DNA of 64,000 nt from positions 32,858,165-32,922,164 of the forward strand of contig OX424564.1 in assembly GCA_949152475.1 (NCBI GenBank), in the 5' to 3' direction. Position numbers and translations under genes: made by a program. The first letter of the stretch is position 1. Each line of letters begins with the position of its first letter. The notes below the pieces were generated by a model. That model did no database searches, was not told the DNA's origin, and saw nothing but the letters and a program-made list of their open reading frames with translations. This document shows positions 51,504 to 63,030 of this stretch, piece after piece. This stretch comes from Terebella lapidaria (Eukaryota; Annelida; Polychaeta; Terebellida; Terebellidae).

Positions 51504-53420
51504 AAAATGTCTAATATCTTGCTTATTAACGACTTTACAGCTTAGGAACCAATTGTGGACATATAGGAAATGATATATGCCGAATATTCTGATGACCTTG
51601 AATTTGACCTTTGACCTCATTTTCAAGGTCACACCACAGAATGGCTAATATCTCCCTTATTATCGATTTTACAGCTTAGGGATCAATTGTGGACATATAG
51701 GAAATGATATATGCTGAATATTCTCGTGATCTTGAATTTGACTTCTGACCTCAGTTTCAAGGTCAAAGCACAAAATGGCTAATATCTTGCTTATTATTGA
51801 CTTTACAGTGTAGGAATCAATTATGAACTTATAGGAAATGATATATGCAGATTATTGTCATGACCTTGAATTTGACCTTTGACCTCATTTTCAAAGTCAC
51901 AGGACAAAATGGCTAATATCTCATTTATTATCGATTCTACAGCTTAGGGAGCAATTGTGGACATATAGGAAATGATATATGCTGAATATTCTTGTGACCT
52001 TGAATTTGAGCTTTGACCTCATTTTCAAAGTCACAGGACAAAATGGCTAATATCTCATTTATTATCGATTCTACAGCTTAGGGAGCAACTGTGGTCATAT
52101 AGGAAATGATATATGCTGAATATTATCGTGACCTTGAATTTGACCTCTGACCTCAGTTTCAAGGTCAGAGCTCAAAATGGCTAATATTTCGCTTATTATT
52201 GACTTTACAGCTTAGGAATCAATTGTGGACATATAGGAAATGATATATGCAGATTAATATCGAGACTATCAATTTGACCTTTGACCTCATTTTCAGGATC
52301 ACAGGACAAAATGGCTGATATCTCGCTTTTTATCCACTTTACAGCTTAGCAATCAATTGTGAACATATAGGAAATGATATATGCTGAATATTGCTATGAC
52401 CTTGAATTTGACCTTGACCTCCTTTTCAAGGTCGCAGGACAAAATAGCTAATATCTCGCTTATTATCGATTTCACAGCTTAGGAATCAATTATGAACATA
52501 TAGGAAATGATATATGCTGAATATTGCTATGACCTTGAATTTGACCTTTGACCTCATTTTCAAGGTCAGAGAACGAAATGGGTAATATCTCGCTTTTTAT
52601 TGACTTTACAGCTTAGCAATCAATTGGGGACATATAGAAAATGATATATTCTGAACATTGTCATGACCTTGAACTTCACCTTTGACCTAATTTCCAAGGT
52701 CACAGGACAAAATGGCTAATGGCTTGCTCATTATGGACTTTACAGCTTAGGAATCAATTATGAACATATAGGAAATGATATATGCTGAATATTCTCGTGG
52801 CCTTGAATTTGAGCTTTGACCTCATTTTCAAGGTCACAGGACAAAATGGCCAATATCTTGCTTATTAGCGACTTTACAGCTTAGGAATCGATTGTGAACA
52901 TATAGAAAATGATATATGCTGAAAATTCTCGTGACCTTGAATTTGACCTTTGACCTCATTTTCAAGGTCACAGGACAAAACGGCCAATATCTTGCTTATT
53001 AGCGACTTTACAGCTTAGAAATCAATTGTGAACATATAGGAAATGATATATGCTGAATATTCTAGTGACCTTGAATTTGACTTTTGACCTCATTTTCAAG
53101 GTCAACAGGACGAAATGGCTAATATCTCGCTTATTATCGACTTTACAGCTTAGGAATCAATTGTGAACATATAGGAAATGATATATTCTGAATATTTTAA
53201 TGATATTGAATTTGACCTTTGACCTAAATTTCAAGGTCAGTCATTTTATTTTCAAAGTCAGATTACAAAATGGCTTATATCTCGCTTATTATCAAATTTA
53301 CAGCTTAGGGGTCCATAGTGAACATATAGGAAATGATGTATGCTGAATAGTTTGGTGATCTAGAATTTAACCTTTGATCCCCTTTTCAAGGTTAGAGATA
53401 TGGCGATTTCAGTGGTCACC
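51500..53420. repeat. ~134-bp satellite array
   Basis: Successive copies of the marker ATATAGGAAATGATATATGC start at 51561, 51695, about 51829 and 51963, giving a 134-base period. About 14 units follow the duplicated segments. Each unit includes a block close to GACCTTGAATTTGACCTTTG, CTCATTTTCAAGGTCA, an AATGGCTAATATCTCGCTTA word and a TTTACAGCTTAGGAATCAAT word. The last unit decays near 53400. Confidence 0.92.
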
Positions 53421-53960
53421 TTGAATTTGACCTTCAACTTTCTCGGCTTAACTCTGTATATTTCTCCGGTAACCTTTCTAGCCCATTGGGCTAATTTTTT
53501 TCCTGAAGTCGAAGGTCACCATTTATGTAGAGATGTACTTCTATCAAATTAGCTTTACAAATTTGCATCCACATAACGCCCATATTTTGGCAGTGCATGG
53601 ATAAAGTGAATATATGAAATGAAATGTGTTGCATACAATTTGCATCACGTAACACGCGACCATGGAGGAAAAACCTGTTTGACATAAGCAAATCTTTATG
53701 TAAATCATATCATTGTGTCGTGTATTATTGTCAGACCATTACATATTTTAATGAACCCCTGATTTGCTTCAGTCAAACTGATGTTAAAAACCTCACTTAA
53801 TATACAGTACACTTCATGTGAAATCTGTTCCATAATATGTGTTTTGAATAATGTCATATATATAGCAATAATGAACCTATGGTACTAGTATATCTTATAT
53901 ATATTCAAGTATCATCACCATGATCATGAATAAGTATGAATTATATGCTTAAAAATATAA

Positions 53961-53974
53961 TTTTGTTGTTGCAG
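53961..53974 (+). other. Splice acceptor of the ZFHX coding exon
   Basis: A T-rich tract, TTTTGTTGTTGCAG, directly precedes the exon. It is the only good acceptor between the satellite element and the start codon, so at least one 5'-UTR exon should lie upstream. Confidence 0.75.
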
Positions 53975-54071
53975 AAACCATGAGACCGGAGTGACCAGTG
54001 GGGTTGTTTACATGATGTAACCTGGCAACTATTGTGACATCACTTCCTGTTCGGCCAGACAAGGACTCAAG
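53975..54071 (+). promoter_or_regulatory. 5'-UTR part of the coding exon with two minimal upstream ORFs
   Basis: Between the acceptor and the start codon lie two very short upstream ORFs. One is ATG AGA CCG GAG TGA at 53980-53994; the other is ATG ATG TAA at 54012-54020. The second is in frame with the main ORF, so its stop fixes 54072 as the first usable in-frame start in this exon. Short upstream ORFs commonly lower translation of developmental regulators; that effect is inference here. Confidence 0.7.
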
Positions 54072-57000
54072 ATGGCCGAAGCTAGGAGCTCAGCGATGGG
54101 CCCGACCATCGCCACGACAACCACCGACAACCGTATCGGTGGTATCATGGACGGCATTGTGCCGCTAAACTCCACAGACGGCATCGAAGACAACACTTTG
54201 ACGTCACTGCTGGAGCTGTCACGAACATGCGAAGCACTCCAGCAGAAGAACTCTTCAGGGACGCCGACGCCACCACCCTCCAGCTACAGCGAGTGCAATG
54301 GTTCCCTTGGCAACAGTGGAGACTGCAACGACAAGTCGCCCAGATCCTCGCTGTGCCTCAACAAAGTGACTTTGTCGCCCAAGTCACAGAATGTTCATCG
54401 AGCGCTGGTCAATCACTTCCCGGCGGCGGGGGACTCCAGACTCGGCGCCAGTGACGGTGAGGGGGAGGGCGAGGATCCTGATGAGGAGGACTTGGAGTAT
54501 GATGAGGATGAGGATGACTATGATGAGGATAGGGACTGTCACAACATCAGCTCGGTGCTCACTAGCTGCTCGCAGAGTTTCCGCTCCAGTTACAACAGGT
54601 TCAGCGTGGACAGCCACATGCGGTCTCCCATCAACCATCAGTCTCCGTGCCGCACGCCGACCCATGGGCGTCAAGATCCACAGGATGAGTGCCTCACGGA
54701 CGGTGAGAGCTTTGACGGAAAGATCGTGTACAACCCGGACGGCTCAGCATACATCATTGAGGGCGAATCAGAACTGAGCGACACAGAGTCAATCCTGCCG
54801 CAGCTGGAGGGCAGCATCGTGGATCACAGAGGCAAACCACCAACGTCACAAATGCCTTCATTCCCTCAGATTGCTAATGCTTTCTACATTCACAAAAACC
54901 CCTCGGCATTTTACAACAGTTACATGATGTTCCCGGACAGTCGCCCGAAGTCTGTGGCACCCATCATGCACAGCTTTAAAGTCTATGATCTCCGGTCCAA
55001 GAAAAGTGAACTGGAAAACCAGTGTGCATCGGATACGGTCAAAAACAGTTCGGACAGTATGGATAAATTGAAGTTGTTAAATCCTGCTCTGCTAAGTGAA
55101 GAGATTAGTGCTGTTCCCACAAAACCAATACTCATGTGTTTTATATGTAAACTGTCCTTCGGCTACACCAAATCATTCATGGCTCACGCCATCGGGGAAC
55201 ACAACATGTCTCTCATCCACGAGGAGCGAGAAATCATGTCCAAGAAAAATGCTTCTGCTATCATCCAAGGTCTGGGCAAGGAGAAACAGCCGCTCATGTC
55301 TTTCTTGGAACCTACCTCAGCTGCCCAGAACACTCCGGGAGAGTCATCATCGTCTCGGACGAGTCCACGTCCATACGTGCCGCCTTCGCTCTTCAGCGGA
55401 GCCGCAGTCAACCCGCTCGGCTGTGCTACCTCCAGTAACACCAATGTCAGCTATGTCTACCCTAACGCCAAAGTCACTCCAGTGGAGCAGGTATCCAAAG
55501 ACTCAAAGCCATGTGAGAGGTCAGATCGGGAAGCTAAGTTAGAGAACAGTTGTAGCTCAACTCACATGGTGTCACCGATCAAATCCCAATCGGGACACAG
55601 TCCCCAGCTCAAACTCAGTACAGATTTGTATCCGAAAGGTGCTAACTTATCTAGCCATAGTCTGGACTCGGAGGGAGGCGAACGTGCCTCTGGTCCACCA
55701 GAGTCCCCTCACGCATCATCCCCTAGGCCAGGCTCACGGAGTCACCATCAGTGGGCCGTCCCGAAGGACAACCGTGGGAGCTCACCTCGCTTACCCAGCA
55801 AGCACAGCTCACCCACTGGCAGCAGTCCACAGAACTGTGAAGAAAACGATGCTCTTTATCGCCCCTACGAGAACGAGAGTCCAAAGTCTCGGGATTCCGA
55901 GTCTGAGAGTCGACGATTGTCGGACTCTGCCTTGATGAGTTCACCACAAAAGCCTTCCTCTGAAGGCTACCACAGATCTTCCCCTGGTTCCTCTCACAGT
56001 GCCATAGCTAACAACTGCCAGTCATCACCCGTGTCCACACCTCCATCGTACTCTGGCGGAAACGCCCAAAACGCCAACACCTCTGACTCACCAGGTCACT
56101 CGAGTGGAGGAATCGTGATCCGCGGGGGCTGTGAGGACCATCCTCATGGTAACATCAGTGGAATAGAGTGTCCAAAGTGTGACATCATCCTCGGATCCAG
56201 TCGATCCCTTGGAGGTCACATGACCATGATGCACTCAAGGAACTCGTGCAAGACCCTGAAGTGTCCCAAGTGCAACTGGCACTACAAGTATCAGGAGACA
56301 CTTGAGATCCACATGAAGGAGAAACACCCAGAGAACGATACCCAGTGTATCTACTGTCTCACAGGACAGGCACATCCTCGCCTAGCTCGTGGGGAAGTCT
56401 ACACCTGTGGCTACAAACCCTACAGATGTGAGATCTGCAACTACTCAACCACGACAAAGGGCAACCTGAGCATCCACATGCAGTCTGACAAGCACATCAA
56501 CAACATGCAAGAGATTCAAAACGGTGGAATGCCAAACAACGAGGTCAAGATGCCTCCTTCACAACCGGCCCCACCTCCACCACCGCCACTAACTCCAGAC
56601 CCAAACGCCATCAAGAAAAACAAACCGAAACCAACGTGGCGCTGTGACGTCTGTAACTATGAGACCAATGTGGCGCGGAATCTGCGGATTCACATGACGA
56701 GTGAGAAGCACACCCACAACATGCTCGTCCTGCAACAAAACGTCAAGCACATGCAGCGGGACATGCAGTTCCAGATGTCACAGCTGGCGATGATGGGTCA
56801 AGACCCGCTGGCGCTGATGGCCGGGTTACCGCCAGGTATGATGCCCGGTCTCCCGCCATTCCCCTTCGACAAGATGTTCATGGGACCGCCCGGGGCGAAT
56901 CCCGGCATGGTGGAGAATCCGAACCCAATGGACCTCAGCAAGGCAGAGAACGGCCTGCCACCGAATGGAGACGTCCGCGGGAAGCCATCGATGTCCGGAG

Positions 57001-57693
57001 GTCACCCGATGGACCTGAAAAACAATAACAATGACCCAGGCCGACTGTTCCAATGCTCAGTGTGTAATGTCTTCTCGTCGGATTCCCTCGAGTCTCTGCA
57101 CCAACACATGCAGCTTGACCGGTCTAAACCTCCACCAGGTGAGACCGATGACTCGGTGACGAACGTCGGCGGAACCTACATGTGCAACCTCTGTCAGTAC
57201 AAGACGAACCTGAAAGCAAACTTCCAGCTGCACTGTAAGACGGACAAACACCTGCAGCGTCTCCAGCTGGTCAACCACATCCGCGAGGGTGGTCACGGCA
57301 ACGAGTGGCGACTCAAGTACATGTCTGCGGGGAATCCCGTTCAGGTCCGCTGTAACGCTTGCGACTACTACACCAATAGCATCCACAAGTTGCAGCTGCA
57401 CAGGACGAACCCTCGTCACGAGGCCAACTCCAAGCTCTTCCACCACCTGTCCACCCGAGAGACGTGTCTCCCGCCTGACTCGACGAGGTACTACCACTGC
57501 GCCCTCTGCCAGTACAACACGAGGGCCAAGCTCAGCCTGATCCAGCACGTGCGCTCCGTCAAGCACCTGAGGAACGAGAGCATGAGGCTTGTCCAGCTGC
57601 ATGAGCAGGGCCAGGAGAGCCAGTTCCTGCTGGAGAACATCTTCCACGTCCGCGAGCTGGGAGCCAACGATATCGTCAAGTTTGACGAGCAAG
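53975..57693 (+). CDS. Zfhx3/4: First coding exon of a ZFHX3/ZFHX4 (zfh2-type) zinc-finger homeobox protein; coding from 54072, 3'-incomplete
   Basis: Large nuclear transcription factor; vertebrate and fly relatives act in neuronal and tissue differentiation (family knowledge). The exon follows an acceptor TTTTGTTGTTGCAG and encodes 1207 residues. Start at 54072: AAGATGG context, in-frame TAA at 54018-54020, no other in-frame ATG after it. Seen: acidic tract (residues ~129-154); C2H2 finger C356/C359/H372/H377; Ser/Pro-rich disordered linker (~415-680); fingers at C700-H721, C731-H752, C786-H808, C858-H880, a degenerate one at C995-H1012, then C1038-H1060, C1094-H1116 and C1143-H1165. Several have the U1-like long His spacing ending in KH. 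A Pro run (834-839) and a Met-rich stretch (884-946) separate fingers. The exon ends in phase 1 at CAAG|GTATGT. Homeodomains, which define the family, are absent here and should lie downstream. ZFHX3 versus ZFHX4 cannot be separated; one invertebrate orthologue probably serves both. Confidence 0.93.
56925..57020 (+). other. Two PxDL[S/K] motifs in the ZFHX protein (possible CtBP docking)
   Basis: Residues 952-957 read PMDLSK and residues 979-983 read PMDLK. They lie in the low-complexity linker between fingers 5 and 6. PxDLS is the established docking motif for the CtBP corepressor, for example in ZEB1-type zinc-finger homeobox proteins. The first site fits the consensus; the second is a variant. 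CtBP binding by this protein is inference. Confidence 0.55.
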
Positions 57694-57699
57694 GTATGT
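57694..57699 (+). other. Splice donor ending the ZFHX coding exon (phase 1)
   Basis: GTATGT follows CAAG immediately after the codons for FDEQ. Read-through would add only 14 residues (GMWGACHRLGITFR) before a stop at 57735-57737. Those residues look like intron translation, so splicing here is preferred. Confidence 0.85.
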
Positions 57700-60600
57700 G
57701 GGGCGCTTGTCACAGGCTTGGAATTACTTTTAGATAGTTTGGTACATGTTCGATTGTTCTGGTACTTCTGTGTTGTGGTGAGATTTGGGCAGGTTACAAG
57801 CACCAGTTAGTTAGTCAGAATGGAGTACTGCTAGACTATAGAGTACATTAGCATGAATGGTATGCTTATGATTGCTTTTGGGTGATTTTAAGGTGTGACT
57901 GTTATTCATAATCAGAATCTAGATGGAGATTCTAAGGAACATTAGCTGTTGATTTGAAAAACAACCTTGAATACAGTAGATACAGTATGTGGGAGCTTTT
58001 ATTAGCAATAATAATAATAGTGTTGCACATATTTGGTCATATCTCTGGTGCCATCTGTGTCGGATAGTTTTGTTTTACGATTCATCATTCGCATTGTTCC
58101 AGTCAGTTCATTGTCTGGCCATCACTCAGGGAGGTAATAACTGAGTCCTGAGTTGGCGTGCTGAGGGACATCTCGCAGTCGACAAACCAGAAAACAACAA
58201 AAAAACACCGCTTCTCAATCACTCATCTATCAGATCATAGACGCAGTCTGCATAAATTTTGGATTTAATTTGCTTTAATTAGATTTGCCATGCACATATT
58301 TCTATGCAAATTGACATGTACTATTTATTGCCTTCATCGAGTTATATTGTTATATCATGATGGTGGCGGCTTCATTTCCGTCATTGCAAGCTTGGCAAAT
58401 CATATATATGCAAGACAAAAATCCAGGTATGATGGAGAATTGTGGTATTCAAATTAATTCTGATAAAAATAATTGATTGATTACCTAAGTATAATAAATG
58501 CACCAGTGGAAATGGCACACAGTAATCAAAATGTACTAAAATTAACAAAGCACCTCACGTTATAAAGACAGTTTTGATGATTTTGTCGCCGGTCTCATTA
58601 ACATCAACAACCAGCCCAACAAAAGCAAAAAAAATTTACACATTACCCGCCAAATTTATTGCCGAATTTAATGAGGGTCCTTTGCCAGAAAAAAAAAAAC
58701 TATTCCCAATTTCCATCCACGAAGCAAGAACACCAAATTACACCCAGCACCTACGGCCATATATATTCAGCGAGTGTCCACGAGATTTCAGTTTAATGAG
58801 TTTATACTCATTTGGCCTAAAACAGGCTAAAGGTGTTGTTACCTCGCCTTGCAGCAACAATAGCGAATGTCATGGCTTGGCTTGATGTATTGCCTGCCAT
58901 CTTGTGGAATAACTGACCCATGCTCTCAGAGAGAGTTGTGCACTTTTGCCCAGTATCGGCCACCTCCCTCCAAAAACGTAAAACATAGTCGACTACAGTC
59001 ATACAGAGTGGCAAACACTATATCTGATTAATTGCTCGCCTACCTTCCAAAAAAGGTCGAAAGCTCAGCAATCGAGACACTGTGGACACTGGTCACTGTG
59101 CCTCTGTCCAGCCGAGTATCTCCCGCAGAAAGACAACGTAATTACCAGCTTTGTGTGCCACTGACAAATGAGACTTTCTCTTTTTCGTCTGTAGGGTCAC
59201 GCATTGTACTTATAACTTTTATTGTTTGAAAAAAACAAGGGCGGGTAAAAATGCTGTGAAAGTAACCTTTGCTTTCCATTCTATATAATCATATACAATT
59301 AAATATAATGCTTGCAACAAGTTTGTATACCTGCTATATGTCATGTAGAAGATCCAAACACGCTTCGAAACTATCAGAGCTGTTCTCAAGGATAGCCTGA
59401 CCAAACCTTATCATGAAATGTATGTTGATCGCATATATATCCGATAGAGGCGATAATTGTACACGCCAATTGGGAGAAAAATAAACTCCATATATAATTA
59501 GAAATTCGTAAAAAAAAAAAACTGCACATGTGCATGCAAGATATACATGTATGCTGTTAAATATTGAACCATTGTTTGGAAAGCTCTCACAGATCTGAGA
59601 TCATCGAACATGCAAATTTCAGGTATCAAAATATTTTCCTCTCGTTAACCTGGTTAATCCAACTGGGCGGGTTACTGTTATGGGGGGGATGCATTTTCAG
59701 AGAAGTGATTATAATTAGGGCCTACCTGGAATTACTTGATAATGAATTGACTTAACTGTTGGTAATTAATGGTGCCAGTTTTTATTAATGAAGCCTACAC
59801 TCGTAGTTATCAGGTATCCAGGAAATGTATGTGTTGCTGTGGGTGACTTACGGTATTAATTCCGTCCCTGATGTGAATAGAATATATATGTAGCTGGATT
59901 CCAGTCGCATATGTGAGTTGTTACTGATATTTTGATTCGAGATACTTTAGGCGAAATGTACCTCATCGCATGCAAAGTACACTAACTTATTGTTATTCCA
60001 TGTCCTATTACATATATAACGAGCAGTTATTAATGTATATAATATGTATAGGCGATAAAAATTTTGAAAAATGAGGAATGAAATATCCAAGTTAGCTATG
60101 TGTGTGGTTTCCAGTTTACATTTTGAAGGCATGCGGAAAAACACCTCATCGTAAAAAGAGCAAGCTTAGCTTATATAGCTGGGTTAATAGCTCACAAAAC
60201 GTGCCAACAAGAGGTGCGAAAAGATCTTAAGCCAATGCAAAATGATTTTCGAGACGCACATGCATTGCTTACTTTTAATGTAAATTCTATTTCGCTCGGG
60301 AAAACAGTTCTGAGAATATGGAAATTGGAGGAAGGTATGCGGAGAGCAGTGTTCAGTGTATTTGGGGGCGAAGAAAGGCGAAGAAAAATTAATTTCTATT
60401 CAAACAGAAGCCATGCTCTGTCATGATTGCATGTAATTATTCCGCCAGCAGTGATGCAGGTGCTGCAAGAATTGACAGGATTCTCGTGATTACGAGCTGA
60501 GTTATACGGTGTCTGCCACTGGTTCTGATGATGGACTTGAAATTAAAATGCGAAAATTGATTTTCCAAACATCTTTTCAACTCCGAAATGGCTGCAGATG

Positions 60601-62526
60601 TTCCTAATTGAAATATTTTCTAATTACTGCCGCCACTAGCTCTCCCAAATGGGCTTCAAACAATACAAAAAAAACAGTAATATAAATGTTAAAATGTGTG
60701 ACATAACAGTTACTTATAGCACATTTACTTTGAGAAAAGTCTCTGTCTTTTGTCTCGATGTAATTCTGTAGTTTTCGCTCTAAGTGGACCCCTTTGGGTG
60801 GAATCTCATTGTTTTAGATGTCACCTCGGGATTCTCAACAATGTTATAACCTTTGTCTAAAACTGGCTTCAAACAGAGGCTGCTTTGCCCAAGTTGACAA
60901 TCACTTTGTTAACAGGTTCCATTGTTGTTTGAAGAGCCTAGAGCATCTACTTATGACATAATGTTATACATTTGTGTAGTAACATGGTATTACTTTGGAT
61001 TTTACTGTACTTGCATTGGTCAGGGGCATTGGGCAGGTTGGAGGGGGGGGGGGTTCAATTCACATGATTCAACCTAGAGAATTACAGATAACTGAAATAA
61101 ATTAACCATGGTCAAATTCCAATATGTCAAACTAGGTAGAACAAAAAATCTCGGTGGGCCTTCCATAGGTGACAATCGGAGAGCCTGAAATAAAAGATCA
61201 AAGAGATTGTGGACTTGGCCATCTTGAGATGGTGAGGGTCACTGAAGGAAAACAATAGTTTGTTGATCATGCTTCACTTGTTAATTGCCTGCCATTGCTT
61301 CGGCCTTTGAAATATGCTGTCCAATCATTGGCATTATTTTAGACATTCCATTGTATCTGTACTCTGTGTACTGAGTATCTGGCCTGTGTTCTAATGAGTT
61401 TCAAATAATAATATGGAGGTAGAAGTATCAGTGTTGCCAGAATTTTTCAAATTAAAAAAATATTGATATACATTTGGTATGATGTGGATCTATTACAAAT
61501 TTCAAAATTTTTACCTTCAATAGTCGAGACAAAATATTTTGGACTTCATACCTACTGTTATGTTTTACTGCCTGTTGAAAGTTAATGCAGAGTAAGTATT
61601 CATCACTTTTACCATTATTTGCCAGGGCTAGCGACACCCTGTTGCTCTACTAAAACAGAAAGTGCCATGTACCTGTGAAATGTTGGTAATTACAGACCCC
61701 AAAAACAAAGCATTGTTCAAAGACCAGTTACGTCAGGGACCTCTGCAAAATTACCGCCGTCAAAGTTAAAATTAACTGGTCTGAATTCAGAATTTACCAC
61801 AGGTACCGGGGAAAACCTTGTAATCAGTTACCCAACTGTCACAATGGGGGTGGGGAGGGCCGGGTAATACACCCTTAGGCCCAAGTGGGTGGGAGGAGAG
61901 AGGGGGGGGGGGGGGGGCAGGGGGGTGCATCCACCATTAAATCAGGCTACTTGTCTAGTGAGATGTTACATAATGAAGTAGAGGGGCACTGACCAATGGT
62001 CAACAATCTAATAGCCAAGATCACGTTGAGTCAGTGACCAGCAGTTGATGGTTGTCACCTGCGGTGGTTTGTGTTATGTCACGGGTGTTACCTCCGCCTC
62101 GGCTGCTTACTTTGACCTGTTGATTGTGTTGTCTGACTGTCCATTCGGGCGGAAATAGGATGTAATACTGCTCGATGAATGCTGGTGTATCTAATATCTA
62201 ACATTCGGTGATTATTGTGAAAATCTGATCGATGAAACAGTTTTGATTGATTAGTGGATGCAGGTTCCGAGGGAATCTGCTTGTTTCTCGTGTGTTTTCA
62301 CTTTTCAATGATTGGAATACACAATAAATCCACCTTGACAGGATATGGATATATGCAAACATGCTGGTCATTGTGAATATTTAAATGAGGTGAGTGGAAT
62401 TCAAAATGTGTTTAAACAAGGTTTAATGTAAAATTCAAAATGAAATTTGTCATATATCTTGGGGCTAAATGTATATTAAATATGGCCATTAATAACTTAC
62501 TGGAGAATGGAGATGCGTGTTTCTGC

Positions 62527-62546
62527 CTGTGTGTGTGTGTGTGTGT
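62527..62546. repeat. (TG)n microsatellite, short
   Basis: About ten TG/GT dinucleotides following CTGCC. Confidence 0.9.
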
Positions 62547-62639
62547 TCTTTACCAAAAACACAATGAGAAACTAGATCGCGCAAAGAACAAAGTAGACAA
62601 AAGCGGCTACAAATATTGTAATTAAGGATTGCTGGGCTC

Positions 62640-63030
62640 AGAGACCTGACATTCTCGACAAACATGGGTGCCGTAGATTGGCAATAATTAACAGAGGTCA
62701 CCCTAGGGTCGTTGGTAGTTTTCAGTCCTATGTCCTAAGCTCCATGGCTTTTAATTTGCGGTGGCTATTATGTTGGACGAAATGTCTGCTTGACAGGCGA
62801 AAATAATTCAGCTGACGTTTGATAGTGCATAAGGCTTCTGTGATTCCTGCCAATTAATTGTGGCCGGCTTTTTTAAGCTGTCGCGGAAAAATCATAATGA
62901 TTGGGACTCACAGTGGACAGTTTAATTACTTAATTGAAAATAATTACAGTGCCAGCGTTAATTATCAAGATTTTGGTGAAAACTAGTCATGAGATTATTT
63001 TTCCGAAATGGGAGTCCTATTAACTATAAT
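62640..63030. promoter_or_regulatory. Homeodomain-site-dense element in the intron after the ZFHX coding exon
   Basis: At least seven TAATTA/TTAATT-type cores occur within 390 bases, including CAATAATTAAC, CCAATTAATTGTGG, TTTAATTACTTAATTG, ATAATTACAG and CGTTAATTATC. The 3' part (62920-62970) has four cores in 50 bases. Possible intronic enhancer; inference only. Confidence 0.3.

Larger units (their letters stand above)
50561..53475. mobile_element. 2.9-kb terminal-inverted-repeat element carrying a satellite array
   Basis: The left end AGGTTACCGGA is matched by TCCGGTAACCT at the right. The left end also forms a hairpin by itself (50562-50588: GGTTACCGGACC, loop TTT, GGTCCGATAACC) and is followed by a CCGTCGT/CCGT minisatellite (about 50605-50659). 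Next come two copies of a 360-bp segment and then about 14 units of a ~134-bp satellite. There is no ORF. A target duplication was not clear. It lies in the intron directly before the ZFHX coding exon. Repeats of this style are, to my knowledge, common in bivalves. Confidence 0.65.

Noticed and set aside
51500-53420. Evenly spaced repeats resembling a CRISPR-like array
   Set aside because: The whole ~134-bp unit repeats, with no unique spacers, and the context is animal nuclear DNA. It is a satellite.
54391-54777. 128-codon open frame in another + frame within the exon
   Set aside because: Arg/Met-rich shadow of the acidic Asp/Glu tract of the real frame.
57057-57803. 248-codon open frame on the minus strand, antisense to the ZFHX zinc fingers
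   Set aside because: Shadow of a GC-rich coding exon. The + frame has nine fingers and a proper splice structure; the antisense product has no recognisable domain.
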